A stretch of 36,713 bases of DNA from Bacillota bacterium (GCA_023388195.1 JAEWGR010000064.1:1-36713); one strand, 5' to 3'; counted from the stretch's first letter, positions 15,379 through 23,796 are shown. The notes: a model not told the origin generated them from the sequence alone. Translations and numbers: made by a program.

Positions 15379-15486
15379 ATAAGAAAAGACTTGGCTTGTG
15401 CCAAGTCCTTCAGGAGGACGCCGGCAGAAGACTCAGTCGTTCTTATATCCACAGAATTTATTTATAAATTCTGGCAGATTAAAAAA
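15379..15486 (-). repeat. Intergenic repeat copy A
   Basis: Read on the minus strand, the 25-nt end module (15486-15462) is followed by CTTCTGCCGGCGTCCT (15430-15415, identical in copy C), a perfect hairpin GACTTGGC-ACAA-GCCAAGTC (15407-15388) and a T-rich tail TTTTCTTATTTT. On the plus strand AAGAAAAGAYTTGGCTTGT is shared with copy B. The hairpin and tail would work as a minus-strand terminator, yet no minus-strand gene precedes it. The RBS of the next plus-strand gene abuts its right end. Confidence 0.65.
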
Positions 15487-15500
15487 GGATGTGACCGTTT

Positions 15501-15761
15501 ATGTATTATGATGGCCCTACTTTGCTTGCCCATTACCAACGCTGGCTCACCACCTATCGTGAGCCGATTGAAGCCAAACTAACCACCGCCTTAAACCACA
15601 GAGACCAGCAGCAGGCTATGCATAACGCGATGGAAGTATTGCTTACCGAGGTGCTGCCTATGGCTATTGCCGAAATGATTTTATTTAACAATGGCCGCCT
15701 GGAGGAAAAAATGCAGGAAGACGGCGGCGGCTGCTCAAGCTGTGCCACTAATTTGAAATAA
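15501..15761 (+). CDS. Unknown 86-aa protein with C-terminal CxxC
   Basis: Mostly helical (LLAHYQRWLTTYREPIEAKL...AMEVLLTEVLPMAIAEMILF) and ending GGGCSSCATNLK, a Gly-rich CSSC motif that could bind a metal or react with thiols. I do not recognise the family. The RBS is modest (AAGGA, 12 bases upstream of ATG). It lies 129 bp after the VWA gene on the same strand, so it may belong to the MoxR-VWA unit, and it faces a CC/Se-like protein that also ends in paired cysteines. Confidence 0.75.
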   Translation: MYYDGPTLLAHYQRWLTTYREPIEAKLTTALNHRDQQQAMHNAMEVLLTEVLPMAIAEMILFNNGRLEEKMQEDGGGCSSCATNLK

Positions 15762-15807
15762 TAATAAAAATGCTGGCGGCCTTAGACCGTCAGCATTTTT
15801 ATTATTA
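15760..15807. terminator. Bidirectional terminator between convergent genes
   Basis: AATAATAAAAATGCTGGCGG pairs with CCGTCAGCATTTTTATTATT (one mismatch, 7-nt loop). T-runs on both strands serve the 86-aa gene (+) and the CC/Se-like gene (-). Confidence 0.9.
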
Positions 15808-15826
15808 TCGGCAAGTATAACACTAT

Positions 15827-16168
15827 TTAGCAAGAAGTACAACTGCCGCAGTTTTTATCAGGAGCAGGCAGACCATAGACAACCAGCCGTTTACCGAACA
15901 GTGTGGTTTCAATATCAAGCCGCAAAGGGTTGTCACTGTTATAGTTCCGGATTGAGGTATGGGCATAGACTTGAGCGCCGTCAATTGTCACAGCGGCATA
16001 CTCGTCAGCTTCGCCTGCTTCTGGCTTACCTGTTTTTACTGCAGGTAGCGGCGCTATCGAAGGAGTATTACAACAACTTGGAATTAGACGTTGCTCCAGT
16101 TTTACAGTAATAATACCACCCTCTTGAGCAATAAATTCCTGCGCCCGTTCGGTAACGATCATATTCAT
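15827..16168 (-). CDS. CC/Se motif family-like protein
   Basis: 113 aa. The N-terminal MNMIVTERAQEFIAQEGG and LEQRLIPSCCNTP resemble the CC/Se motif family, in which the second Cys of the CC pair is selenocysteine in some relatives; here both are Cys (TGC/TGT-type codons, no in-frame TGA). The C-terminus DKNCGSCTSC adds three more cysteines. A thiol redox or metal-binding role is plausible but unproven. ATG at 16168 has GGTGGAG six bases upstream; the longer frame to 16219 overlaps dat and is rejected. It lies 25 bp after the D-amino acid transaminase gene and is probably co-transcribed. Confidence 0.72.
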   Translation of the reverse strand: MNMIVTERAQEFIAQEGGIITVKLEQRLIPSCCNTPSIAPLPAVKTGKPEAGEADEYAAVTIDGAQVYAHTSIRNYNSDNPLRLDIETTLFGKRLVVYGLPAPDKNCGSCTSC

Positions 16169-16193
16169 AGTCTTCTCCACCTTTCTTCCCTGT

Positions 16194-17054
16194 TTATTTG
16201 CGTCCACACTCCCGGTCAATCATCGCCCAGTAGGCTTGCTGAATGTTGCGGGTTACCGGCCCGATACTGCCGGTACCGACCGGTTGTCCGCTTAAGGCCA
16301 CAATCGGCACGATTTCACTGTTGGTCCCTGAGATAAAGGCCTCTGCGGCCGATTTAGCAAACGCCTCATCAAATTTCTTTTCAATTACCGGCACCCCAAG
16401 ATCAGGCGCTATTTTTTCCAGAATCAGTGTTCTGGTGACACCGGTCAGGATAAGATTACTGCGGGGATGGGTCCAGGCAACACCATCTTTTATGACAAAG
16501 AAATTACTGCTGGTGCCTTCAGTGACAAATCCGTCCCGGATCTGAATACCCTCAAAGCAGCCGGCTTCTTTAGCCTTTTGCTTGCCCATGACATTTCCCA
16601 GGAGATTGAGCGATTTAATATCGCATCTTAACCATCTCTCGTCAGGTATTAACAGGCCTTTCGCACCTTCCAGCTTATTCTTATCAGGGGCGGCGCTGAC
16701 AGGCCGAATCGACATTGTCAGGCAAGGCACCACGTTCTCAGGAAAGCCATGGGCCCGTGGTGAAAAGCCGCGGGTTATTTGCAAATAGATTGCCCCATCG
16801 GCAATGCCGCTTTCTTTAATTAACAAATCATGAAACTCGGCCAGTTCTTCATAGGTGTACACAGCCGGAATTGTCAGTTCACGCAGTGAACGATACAATC
16901 TGTCGATATGTAATTTCAACGCAAAGCAACGTCCATTATATACCCTGGTTACTTCATACACGCCATCACCAAACTGATGGCCTCTATCTTCCATTGGTAC
17001 AATATTTTCATTTAAGTCTATAAGCTTGCCGTTAATGAGACCGATTGTCTTCAT
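16194..17054 (-). CDS. dat: D-amino acid transaminase (class IV PLP enzyme)
   Basis: 286 aa. PLP fold-type IV enzyme: RGHQFGDGVYEVTRVYNG near the N-terminus and HIDRLYRSL are typical. The catalytic lysine lies in CDIKSLNLLGNV, and FVTEGTSSNFFVI and ILTGVTRTLIL complete the cofactor site. The motif spectrum fits D-alanine:2-oxoglutarate transaminase, which supplies D-Ala/D-Glu for peptidoglycan, more than branched-chain transaminase, but an aminodeoxychorismate-lyase-like or generic class IV role cannot be fully excluded. GGGAG lies nine bases upstream of the ATG. It heads a two-gene unit with the CC/Se-like protein. Confidence 0.9.
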   Translation of the reverse strand: MKTIGLINGKLIDLNENIVPMEDRGHQFGDGVYEVTRVYNGRCFALKLHIDRLYRSLRELTIPAVYTYEELAEFHDLLIKESGIADGAIYLQITRGFSPRAHGFPENVVPCLTMSIRPVSAAPDKNKLEGAKGLLIPDERWLRCDIKSLNLLGNVMGKQKAKEAGCFEGIQIRDGFVTEGTSSNFFVIKDGVAWTHPRSNLILTGVTRTLILEKIAPDLGVPVIEKKFDEAFAKSAAEAFISGTNSEIVPIVALSGQPVGTGSIGPVTRNIQQAYWAMIDRECGRK

Positions 17055-17175
17055 GGATTGTCACTCCCTTAATTTATTAATATACATAATTACACAGCAG
17101 TATCCAATCTCCTGCCGATAAAGAAAAAATTCGCGCAGGCCCGCACTTTCTTGCGGTGGAAACTAGAGCGTCATT

Positions 17176-17643
17176 TCACTGGCTTAAAGCCGCCAGCACT
17201 GCCGGTGCGTGGCCGGAGACCTTGACTTTACGAAAAATCCGGCTTATAACGCCCTGCTCATTGATAATGAATGTTGAACGCTCAATCCCCATCACTTTTT
17301 TGCCATACATATTTTTCTCTTTAAACACGCCGTATAACTGACTGACCAGCCTGTCAGCATCACTTAGCAGGAGGAACGGGAGCTCATGTTTGGCACTAAA
17401 CTTCTCATGCACCGCCACCGTATCTCCGCTTATTCCCAGAATGACAGCCCCGGCAGCGGTAATATCTGCCGATAATTCACGAAAGCCGCGGGCCTCGTCG
17501 GTGCAGCCGGCGGTATTATCTTTAGAATAAAAATACAGCACTACCTTTTTACCCTGATATTGGCTCAAAGTAACCGGCTTGCCGCCGGTGGCCGGCAGGG
17601 TAAAATCCGGGGCAGACTGCCCCTCTTGTAGTTTTTCAGTCAT
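17176..17643 (-). CDS. bcp: Thioredoxin-dependent peroxiredoxin, Bcp/PrxQ type
   Basis: 155 aa, cytosolic peroxidase for H2O2 and organic hydroperoxides. The active site is YFYSKDNTAGCTDEARGF with peroxidatic Cys47. The resolving Cys that PrxQ proteins often carry five residues later is absent (Ala-Arg there), and no other cysteine exists in the protein, so it must work by a 1-Cys mechanism with an external thiol. ATG at 17643 is chosen (AAGGAG ten bases upstream); a GTG seven codons earlier overlaps that site. It is divergent from the acyltransferase gene. Confidence 0.95.
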   Translation of the reverse strand: MTEKLQEGQSAPDFTLPATGGKPVTLSQYQGKKVVLYFYSKDNTAGCTDEARGFRELSADITAAGAVILGISGDTVAVHEKFSAKHELPFLLLSDADRLVSQLYGVFKEKNMYGKKVMGIERSTFIINEQGVISRIFRKVKVSGHAPAVLAALSQ

Positions 17644-17765
17644 TTGTTGCCATCTCCTTTTCACAAATGTTTATTGCAGTTACCGCAGTTACAGCCTATA
17701 ATTAAATGGTATTCTATGATCTGATCAATACTGGTAAAACCAACGCTAAGGAGCAGCTGAACACT

Positions 17766-18905
17766 ATGGAAAAGCAGCACATACTTGCTCTCGATTATAT
17801 TCGCGGCATATCCATGTTAGGCGTATTAGGCATTCACACCGGCGCTTATTCACTGGCTAACCCGGCTGTCAATCCCCATTTGTTTGCGTTACTGGAAATA
17901 TTCACCCGGTTCAGTGTGCCTATATTTTTCTTTGTTTCTGCTTTCGGCTTATTTATCAGCCAACCGCTGCAAGCCGGGTTCAGCTATCCGGCCTTCCTCC
18001 GCCGGCGCTTCAAGGCGGTCCTGCTGCCATACCTGGCCTGGTCTTTCCTCTATATGCTGCATTATACCTGGATCAGCGGCGATATCAGCCTTTGGCACAG
18101 CCCGCTTATATATAAATACCTGGCCTTTGGCCTGGCTTCTTACCAATTATATTTTCTGGTTATACTTATTTGGTTTTATGCCTTAATGCCCTGTTGGCGA
18201 CAGTTAGTGCGCTGGCTTCTTAAAGCACCGGTAACCGGCTTGGTCAGCCTGCTCACAGCCCAGATCCTTTTTAATTATTATTCCAGTTATATACTCACCG
18301 CAAACTTTGCCAACCACTATCTTAATCTTGCAGTCCAGCACCGCATGAGTTTCTTAATCCTGCATTACCTATTCATTTTCGTTCTTGGCGCCGTTTGCGC
18401 TGAGCTGTATCCGCAGTTTCTGGCCGCTCTTGATCGGAACAAAGGCCGGATTACTGCTTTCTTTGCCGCAACTTTAACAGGCATGCTGTTTTTTTACTAT
18501 TACCTGGTTTACAACAACCACTACAGCCTGGAACAGGCCGTAAACACCTCCCACCAGTTAAGCCCGGTCGGTGTCCTGTATACACTTGGCGCAACCCTGT
18601 TCTTGTTCACCGCCTTCAGTAAACCCTTGCCGGCGGCAGTGGCAAACGGCCTGGGATGTCTGGGCAAGTATTCCTATCTTGTTTATCTTGTCCATCCGTT
18701 GGTCATGTATTACCTGATTCTCGAATTAACCCAAACCGGTATCCAGTTGACGGCACCGGTAACAATTGCATTTTATCTGGCAACCCTTGGTTTGAGCACA
18801 GGAACGGCAGCCCTCATCAATAAAGCAGGCCGCCTGATCCCGCTGCTGAGTCTGGCTCTTACAGGGGCATTCCCTAAACAGCGCACTTTTCGTCAAAAAG
18901 CTTAG
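17766..18905 (+). CDS. Membrane acyltransferase, family 3 (OafA/WecH-like)
   Basis: 379 aa with about ten hydrophobic helices. The first is LDYIRGISMLGVLGIHTGAYS, carrying the R and H of the Acyl_transf_3 signature (RG...H). Later segments include SVPIFFFVSAFGLFIS and GKYSYLVYLVHPLVMYYLI. Such proteins transfer acetyl or other acyl groups to sugars of surface polymers or exported metabolites. The acceptor here is unknown and no polysaccharide cluster is adjacent. ATG at 17766 is used (AAGGAG 12 bases upstream, somewhat long); an ATG 60 bp earlier has no RBS. Confidence 0.88.
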   Translation: MEKQHILALDYIRGISMLGVLGIHTGAYSLANPAVNPHLFALLEIFTRFSVPIFFFVSAFGLFISQPLQAGFSYPAFLRRRFKAVLLPYLAWSFLYMLHYTWISGDISLWHSPLIYKYLAFGLASYQLYFLVILIWFYALMPCWRQLVRWLLKAPVTGLVSLLTAQILFNYYSSYILTANFANHYLNLAVQHRMSFLILHYLFIFVLGAVCAELYPQFLAALDRNKGRITAFFAATLTGMLFFYYYLVYNNHYSLEQAVNTSHQLSPVGVLYTLGATLFLFTAFSKPLPAAVANGLGCLGKYSYLVYLVHPLVMYYLILELTQTGIQLTAPVTIAFYLATLGLSTGTAALINKAGRLIPLLSLALTGAFPKQRTFRQKA

Positions 18906-18997
18906 ACGCCTGTCAGATACCTGACTTGTGACCCCTGATGCCGGCACATATCGTTTAGACCCGGGCGTTGAAACTTGATAGATTCTGTAAGGTGAAA

Positions 18998-19030
18998 CAG
19001 GCGGACAATTATTGTCCGCCTGCTTTTTTA
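18998..19030 (+). terminator. Rho-independent terminator after the acyltransferase gene
   Basis: Perfect 11-bp stem CAGGCGGACAA/TTGTCCGCCTG (18998-19008, 19012-19022) with a 3-nt loop, then CTTTTTTA. It lies 93 bp after the stop; the gap holds no evident gene. The T-run doubles as the start of repeat copy C. Confidence 0.85.
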
Positions 19031-19134
19031 GTCTACCGGAATTTATAACTAACATTTTATACCCTAAAGGGCTTAGGCGGCTTCTGCCGGCGTCCTGAGG
19101 GAATTGGCACAAGCCAGGCTTTCTTAAAATAAGT
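19024..19134 (+). repeat. Intergenic repeat copy C
   Basis: It begins with the 25-nt end module (19024-19048; 22 of 25 identical to copy A). TTTATACCCTAA-like sequence (near-identical in copy B), CTTCTGCCGGCGTCCT (19081-19096, exact in copy A) and TTGGCACAAGCCA (19104-19116, exact in copy A) follow, with a T-rich tail CTTTCTTA. Its right end overlaps the stop codon of the unknown 457-aa gene on the other strand. Confidence 0.65.
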
Positions 19135-20497
19135 ATCCAAGCTGTGTCAGTCGTTCCCGGTTAGCCGATGTGATTGTGCCGGGAGCATAAAAACTGCTGC
19201 CTTCGGCGGTCAGGAGTTTTTGACGGCGTTTAATTCGAATATAATACAAAAATAATAACTGGCAAAATTTCCTGATCGATTTATGCTGGCCTGCATTGGC
19301 CGGGCACTTAATCCAGTTCAGATAAAGCTGGTCAATAATATCGGCAGCGGTTATGGTAAAATTCTGCCGGGAAACAAAATCCACCAGCTGTAAGCATTCT
19401 CTCATTAATATGTAGAGAGCCTGCTGTCGAAATGTATCATCTATCAACCCCGAATTAAGCTCTGCCGTTAACAGGCGCCGGCCTGCTTCCAGAAGTGGAT
19501 AGACAATGTCAAAACTCTCGCCCAGGCAACGTTGTGCCAGCGCCAGTCTGGCAGCTTGCCCGGCACTGTCAACAGCCTGGCGCCACGTAGCAGTGGCCCT
19601 CACCAGTACTGCCAAGTCCAGGCTAAGCATAGATATCGCCCCTGCGGCCTGACTAAAGGGATTGAGGCTGTCCATACCGGCTATATGACTGCATTCACCG
19701 ACAATACCTGCCAATGTCTCATTTGCCAGCACTTTTTTGTCTGCCAGCTGCCTGATGTAATCGGTTAACGGTTCGATCATCCCGGCGTCACCTGCTTTTA
19801 CTGCCCTAAGCAGCCAGGCTGCCAATACCCCGCCTACCTGCTCCTGGATGACGCTGCCCAGCTGCTCGGCAGCAAGCCAGGCTGTCAGTTTCGCCTGAAT
19901 CTCCCGGATAAGGCCGGAGTCGCCCCGGCGCATCGCAGTAAGCCCGGTCACGCGTAAGGCTCGCATGGCCGCAATCCGAACTTCATCAGTTTGAACTGTA
20001 CTCAGGCTGGTAAAAATGATCTCTACTGCCCGGGCAGCCAAAAAATTATGCCTTTGTTTTAAACTGATAACAGCAATTAAACCAAGCTGCTCGACAATAG
20101 GCGGCAGCCCGGCCACAGGTATATTTTTCACTAATGGCCGGAAACAGTCAATACCATGACCGGCGGCATCAGGCTGGTGAGAGCGCAAGGCCAGAAAAAC
20201 AGCGGCTGTGATGCGGCTGGGATCGGCGGCACCGCCTAACCCGTGGCCGAGAGCCAGTTTTAACAGATCAAAAGCCCGGTACATGTTATCTGCATCACCG
20301 GCAATCAAACTGGCTTTTAATAATTTATATATCTGCCGCATAATCCGTTTAGAGGCAGCAGCAGCCGGCTGGCGCTCACGGGATACGGCGCGGAGCCGGG
20401 ATTCAAGTGTCTTATATTGCCAGTCCAGCCGCCTGGTGTACAGCCACCACGCGGCTAAAACTCCCCCGGTTAACAAGCAAAGCAACCATATTGCCAT
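19124..20497 (-). CDS. Unknown membrane-anchored helical protein (457 aa)
   Basis: One N-terminal membrane helix (AIWLLCLLTGGVLAAWWLY) is followed by a short basic coiled segment (RLDWQYKTLESRLRAVSRER) and about 400 residues of almost purely alpha-helical, Ala/Leu-rich sequence. This suggests a HEAT- or TPR-like solenoid in the cytoplasm. I see no catalytic motif and do not recognise the family. It starts 12 bp after pyruvate kinase on the same strand, so it is probably co-transcribed with pyk. Its stop codon overlaps repeat copy C. Confidence 0.8.
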   Translation of the reverse strand: MAIWLLCLLTGGVLAAWWLYTRRLDWQYKTLESRLRAVSRERQPAAAASKRIMRQIYKLLKASLIAGDADNMYRAFDLLKLALGHGLGGAADPSRITAAVFLALRSHQPDAAGHGIDCFRPLVKNIPVAGLPPIVEQLGLIAVISLKQRHNFLAARAVEIIFTSLSTVQTDEVRIAAMRALRVTGLTAMRRGDSGLIREIQAKLTAWLAAEQLGSVIQEQVGGVLAAWLLRAVKAGDAGMIEPLTDYIRQLADKKVLANETLAGIVGECSHIAGMDSLNPFSQAAGAISMLSLDLAVLVRATATWRQAVDSAGQAARLALAQRCLGESFDIVYPLLEAGRRLLTAELNSGLIDDTFRQQALYILMRECLQLVDFVSRQNFTITAADIIDQLYLNWIKCPANAGQHKSIRKFCQLLFLYYIRIKRRQKLLTAEGSSFYAPGTITSANRERLTQLGYLF

Positions 20498-20509
20498 AAG
20501 GGTTTCTCC

Positions 20510-22264
20510 CTATCTAGCGTTAATTTCCCCCTGATATACAATCCCCCGGGCCGCGTCCACAGTAACAATCGCGCCATCCTGCAGCCGTTCGGTAGCATCT
20601 TCCACCCCGACCAGCACCGGCATACCAAAGCTTACCCCCACGATAGCGGCATGGGAGGTTAACCCGCCTTCCTCTGCCACAATGGCAGCGGCTTTAGCAG
20701 CATAAGGTGCCGATTCCTCATCAATGCTGGCAACGACTAAAATGTCACCATCCCGAAATTTAGCCTTAAGATCTTTAACGGAAGTGGCAATAACAACCTT
20801 ACCGGTAACCGCCTGTTGGCCGATGCCGGTGCCACGCGTCAAAATATTGCCAACAATATGGACTCTGATCATGTTAGTGGTACCTGATATGCCGGCAGGT
20901 ACCCCGGCCGTAACAACGACCAAATCCCCGTCTTTGACAACCCCGGCCTGTAACGACGTGGCAACCGCACTTTGCACCATTTCATCGGTATTATTAAAAC
21001 TGGGACCCAACACCGGGTAAACACCCCAGAGCAGCAGCATCCGCCGCACTGTTTTTTCGTTGGGCGTAACGGCAACAATGATCGACTGGGGCCGGTATTT
21101 TGATACCATGCGGGCCGTATAACCGGACTGGGTGGAGGTTACAATCGCCGCTGCACCCAGTTCATGAGCAATCTGTGCCGTGGCATGGCTGATTGCATCA
21201 GTTGTTGTCCGCTGCAATTGAATGCCTTTACTGGCTAAGAGTTCACTATGCTGGAGCGAGTTTTCTGTACGAACGGCAATCCGGGCCATTGTCTGCACCG
21301 CTTCGACCGGATACTGGCCCGAAGCCGACTCGCCACTAAGCATAATAGCATCCGATCCATCCAGGATCGCATTGGCAATATCGCTGGCCTCCGCCCGGGT
21401 TGGCCGGGGATTGGCAATCATGGACTCCAGCATTTGGGTGGCGGTAATAACCGGCTTTCCAGCCTTATTACACTTTTTGATCAGTATTTTTTGGACAAGC
21501 GGCACTTCCTCCGCCGGTATCTCTACACCCAGATCGCCCCTGGCGACCATGATACCATCAGAGACTTTGAGAATTTCGTCAATATTATAGACACCTTCAG
21601 CGTTTTCAATCTTCGGGATGATGTCCATCTCATAGTTCGCATCCTCCAGTATTTTGCGTATTGCCAGCACATCGGCAGCCCGCTGTATAAAAGAGGCGGC
21701 AATGGAATCCATTTGATTTTGAATGCCAAACCGGATATCAGCAACATCCTGCTCAGACAAAGGCGGCAGGTTAATGGCAACGCCCGGTGCTGCAACCCGT
21801 TTACGGTCCCCGATTTGCCCACTGTTTCTGACAGTGGTAATAATGTCATCGCCATCAACAGCATCGATATGCAGGCTGATCAGCCCGTCGGCAATCAGTA
21901 TCACCTGACCGGGCGCAACCTCCTGCGGTAACAGCTTATGATTAACAGAGGCAATCTCCTTGGTGCCAAGCACCTCGCGGCTTGTTAATACAAACTTTTG
22001 ATCCTTCTCTAAATAGGCCTTGCCTTCGGCAAATAAGCCCAGTCTCATTTCCGGACCTTTGGTATCAAGCATCAACGCAATTGGCCGCTTAACATTCCGG
22101 GCAGCTTCTCTTACTCTGGCTATCCGTTTAGCATGATCTGCATGCTGGCCATGGGAAAAATTGAACCGGGCTACATTCATGCCCGCCTCCATCATTGCCT
22201 CCAGAACACCGGGCTTATCGGTACTGGGGCCTACTGTGCAAACAATCTTGGTCTTTTTTAGCAA
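20510..22264 (-). CDS. pyk: Pyruvate kinase with C-terminal PEP-utiliser domain
   Basis: 584 aa. Converts PEP and ADP to pyruvate and ATP. The barrel begins TKIVCTVGPSTDKPGVLEAM and includes the NFSHG motif and the signature MVARGDLGVEIPAEEVP. The C-terminal extra domain of about 100 residues (EEGGLTSHAAIVGVSFGMPVLVG...) resembles the phosphohistidine domain of PEP-utilising enzymes and is typical of Bacillus and Clostridia-type pyruvate kinases; the TSHAA histidine is present. It lies between a DUF2007-like gene (27-bp gap) and the unknown anchored protein (12-bp gap). Confidence 0.97.
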   Translation of the reverse strand: MLKKTKIVCTVGPSTDKPGVLEAMMEAGMNVARFNFSHGQHADHAKRIARVREAARNVKRPIALMLDTKGPEMRLGLFAEGKAYLEKDQKFVLTSREVLGTKEIASVNHKLLPQEVAPGQVILIADGLISLHIDAVDGDDIITTVRNSGQIGDRKRVAAPGVAINLPPLSEQDVADIRFGIQNQMDSIAASFIQRAADVLAIRKILEDANYEMDIIPKIENAEGVYNIDEILKVSDGIMVARGDLGVEIPAEEVPLVQKILIKKCNKAGKPVITATQMLESMIANPRPTRAEASDIANAILDGSDAIMLSGESASGQYPVEAVQTMARIAVRTENSLQHSELLASKGIQLQRTTTDAISHATAQIAHELGAAAIVTSTQSGYTARMVSKYRPQSIIVAVTPNEKTVRRMLLLWGVYPVLGPSFNNTDEMVQSAVATSLQAGVVKDGDLVVVTAGVPAGISGTTNMIRVHIVGNILTRGTGIGQQAVTGKVVIATSVKDLKAKFRDGDILVVASIDEESAPYAAKAAAIVAEEGGLTSHAAIVGVSFGMPVLVGVEDATERLQDGAIVTVDAARGIVYQGEINAR

Positions 22265-22291
22265 CGTCTAACACTCCTTAATAAATACGCA

Positions 22292-22492
22292 TTATCGTAT
22301 CGCATGTTGACACAAAATCGCGTGAGCTTCATTGGCTTCTGATTCCAAAACCAGAATTTCATACAAGCCATCGCCGAGAGCAGAAACAATTCCTGCCGCC
22401 CGGATGTTAGCAAGTACCCCTTCATTACACAGTACATTTTTATACAGTTCGGCCTGTGCCCGGTTAGAAGCTATATATACTACGGTCCACAT
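22292..22492 (-). CDS. DUF2007-like small protein (putative signal-transducing family)
   Basis: 66 aa: MWTVVYIASNRAQAELYKNVLCNEGV...YEILVLESEANEAHAIL. The pattern matches the DUF2007 family, short proteins with an ACT-like fold and unknown role. ATG at 22492 has a perfect AGGAGG six bases upstream; the longer frame to 22612 is rejected. It directly precedes pyk, so expression is probably coupled to glycolysis. Confidence 0.82.
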   Translation of the reverse strand: MWTVVYIASNRAQAELYKNVLCNEGVLANIRAAGIVSALGDGLYEILVLESEANEAHAILCQHAIR

Positions 22493-22620
22493 AAGTATCC
22501 TCCTATTAGCTTCTTTCGATAAACATTGAACCAACCACCGAAAACTAACAACTATAATTGACTGGTTCTCCAACTTTGGCTGTATTCCTGCTTTAAAAAT
22601 ACCAATCAGCATTTATTCAG

Positions 22621-23796
22621 CTACATTTTGTTTATCAGTTGCAAAGCAGCTTCAGTCATAATTTCAACCCCATGTACAAGTGCCTGCTCATCCATATCAA
22701 ATTTGGGATGGTGATGAGGATAGATAATCCCTTTTTCCTGATTGCCGATGCCGATGAACAGGAAGCAGCCCGGTACCTGCTCCAGGTACCGGGAAAAATC
22801 CTCGGCCCCCATTACCGGACATATCTCAATAACCTGCTCGTCCCCCAGTACCGTCTTACCGGCGAGGGCTACAACACCGGCAATACGGGGATCGTTAACC
22901 ACCGGCAGATAGCCATTACAGTTCTCCAGCGTGTAAGCAGCCCCGGCAGCCGCACAGATACCGGCACAGATCTGCTCAATACCTGTAAAGATTGTCTCAC
23001 GGACCTGAGGGGAGAACGTCCGTACCGAACCTTGTAAAACAGCAGAGTCGGGGATGATATTAAATACCTCGCCGGCCTTAAATGCACCAAGCGATAACAC
23101 GGCCAGCTCGTTTGTACTGATCTGATTGCCTGTAATCGTCTTTAACGCCAATACAATTTGGGCCCCCACATAGATAGGATCAATCGTCTGGTGCGGCATT
23201 GAGCCATGCCCTCCACGGCCCTGAATGGTAATGGTAAATTCATCAGGCGAGGCCATCATCGGGCCATAGGTAATCCCTATTGTGCCGGCCGCCAGCGGCT
23301 GCCACAGATGGGCCCCAATAACAGCCGCCACGCCCTGCAGCGCACCGTCGGCAATCATGGCCAGGGCACCGCCGGGAAACCGTTCTTCGCTGGGCTGGAA
23401 CAACAGTCTGATGCTGCCTGCCAATTCAGTCTTCATTGCATTGAATACCCGGGCAATAGCCAGCAGCATCGCCGTATGGCCGTCATGACCGCAGGCGTGG
23501 CAGAGGCCTTCATTCTGCGAGCGGTAGGGTTGATCAATTTCATCTTGAATCGGCAGAGCATCAATATCGGCCCTGATCGCCACGGTCTTGCCCGGTCTGC
23601 TGCCTGTAATCTCGGCAATCACGCCGGTACCGGCAGCCTGCCTGGGCTCCAGCCCCATAGACCTGAGTTCTGCCATTATTTTTTTCTGGGTCTCATATTC
23701 CTGGCCGCCGAGTTCCGGTGTCTGCCGGAAGTAGCGCCGCATAGCCACCACATATTGCTCTTGTTCCCTGACAAGCGTATGGACTGAAAACTTCAT
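22621..23796 (-). CDS. M20-family metal-dependent amidohydrolase (N-acyl amino acid hydrolase type)
   Basis: 391 aa, cytosolic. Typical landmarks are RRYFRQTPELGGQEYET, VAIRADIDALPIQD, the metal-site CHACGHDGHTAML, LLFQPSEE, the dimerisation-domain GRGGHGSMPHQTIDP, and MGAEDFSRYLEQVPG with a final His in HHHPKFD. Members cleave N-acyl or N-carbamoyl amino acids, hippurate or indole-acetyl conjugates; the substrate cannot be fixed. The RBS region (AGGAAAGG...GGTAGGTATGAA) is nearly identical to that of the secreted peptide gene upstream. Confidence 0.92.
   Translation of the reverse strand: MKFSVHTLVREQEQYVVAMRRYFRQTPELGGQEYETQKKIMAELRSMGLEPRQAAGTGVIAEITGSRPGKTVAIRADIDALPIQDEIDQPYRSQNEGLCHACGHDGHTAMLLAIARVFNAMKTELAGSIRLLFQPSEERFPGGALAMIADGALQGVAAVIGAHLWQPLAAGTIGITYGPMMASPDEFTITIQGRGGHGSMPHQTIDPIYVGAQIVLALKTITGNQISTNELAVLSLGAFKAGEVFNIIPDSAVLQGSVRTFSPQVRETIFTGIEQICAGICAAAGAAYTLENCNGYLPVVNDPRIAGVVALAGKTVLGDEQVIEICPVMGAEDFSRYLEQVPGCFLFIGIGNQEKGIIYPHHHPKFDMDEQALVHGVEIMTEAALQLINKM

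Noticed and set aside
15388..15407. Plus-strand terminator after the VWA gene
   Set aside because: The hairpin is perfect but the plus-strand tail is CTTCAGGAGG, not T-rich; the T-rich side is on the minus strand.
15827..16168. Selenocysteine in the CC/Se-like protein
   Set aside because: Both positions of the CC pair are ordinary Cys codons and there is no in-frame TGA, so no Sec insertion is needed.
18726..19112. Minus-strand ORF of 128 codons
   Set aside because: Mostly antisense to the acyltransferase and crosses that gene's terminator and repeat copy C; no recognisable domain.
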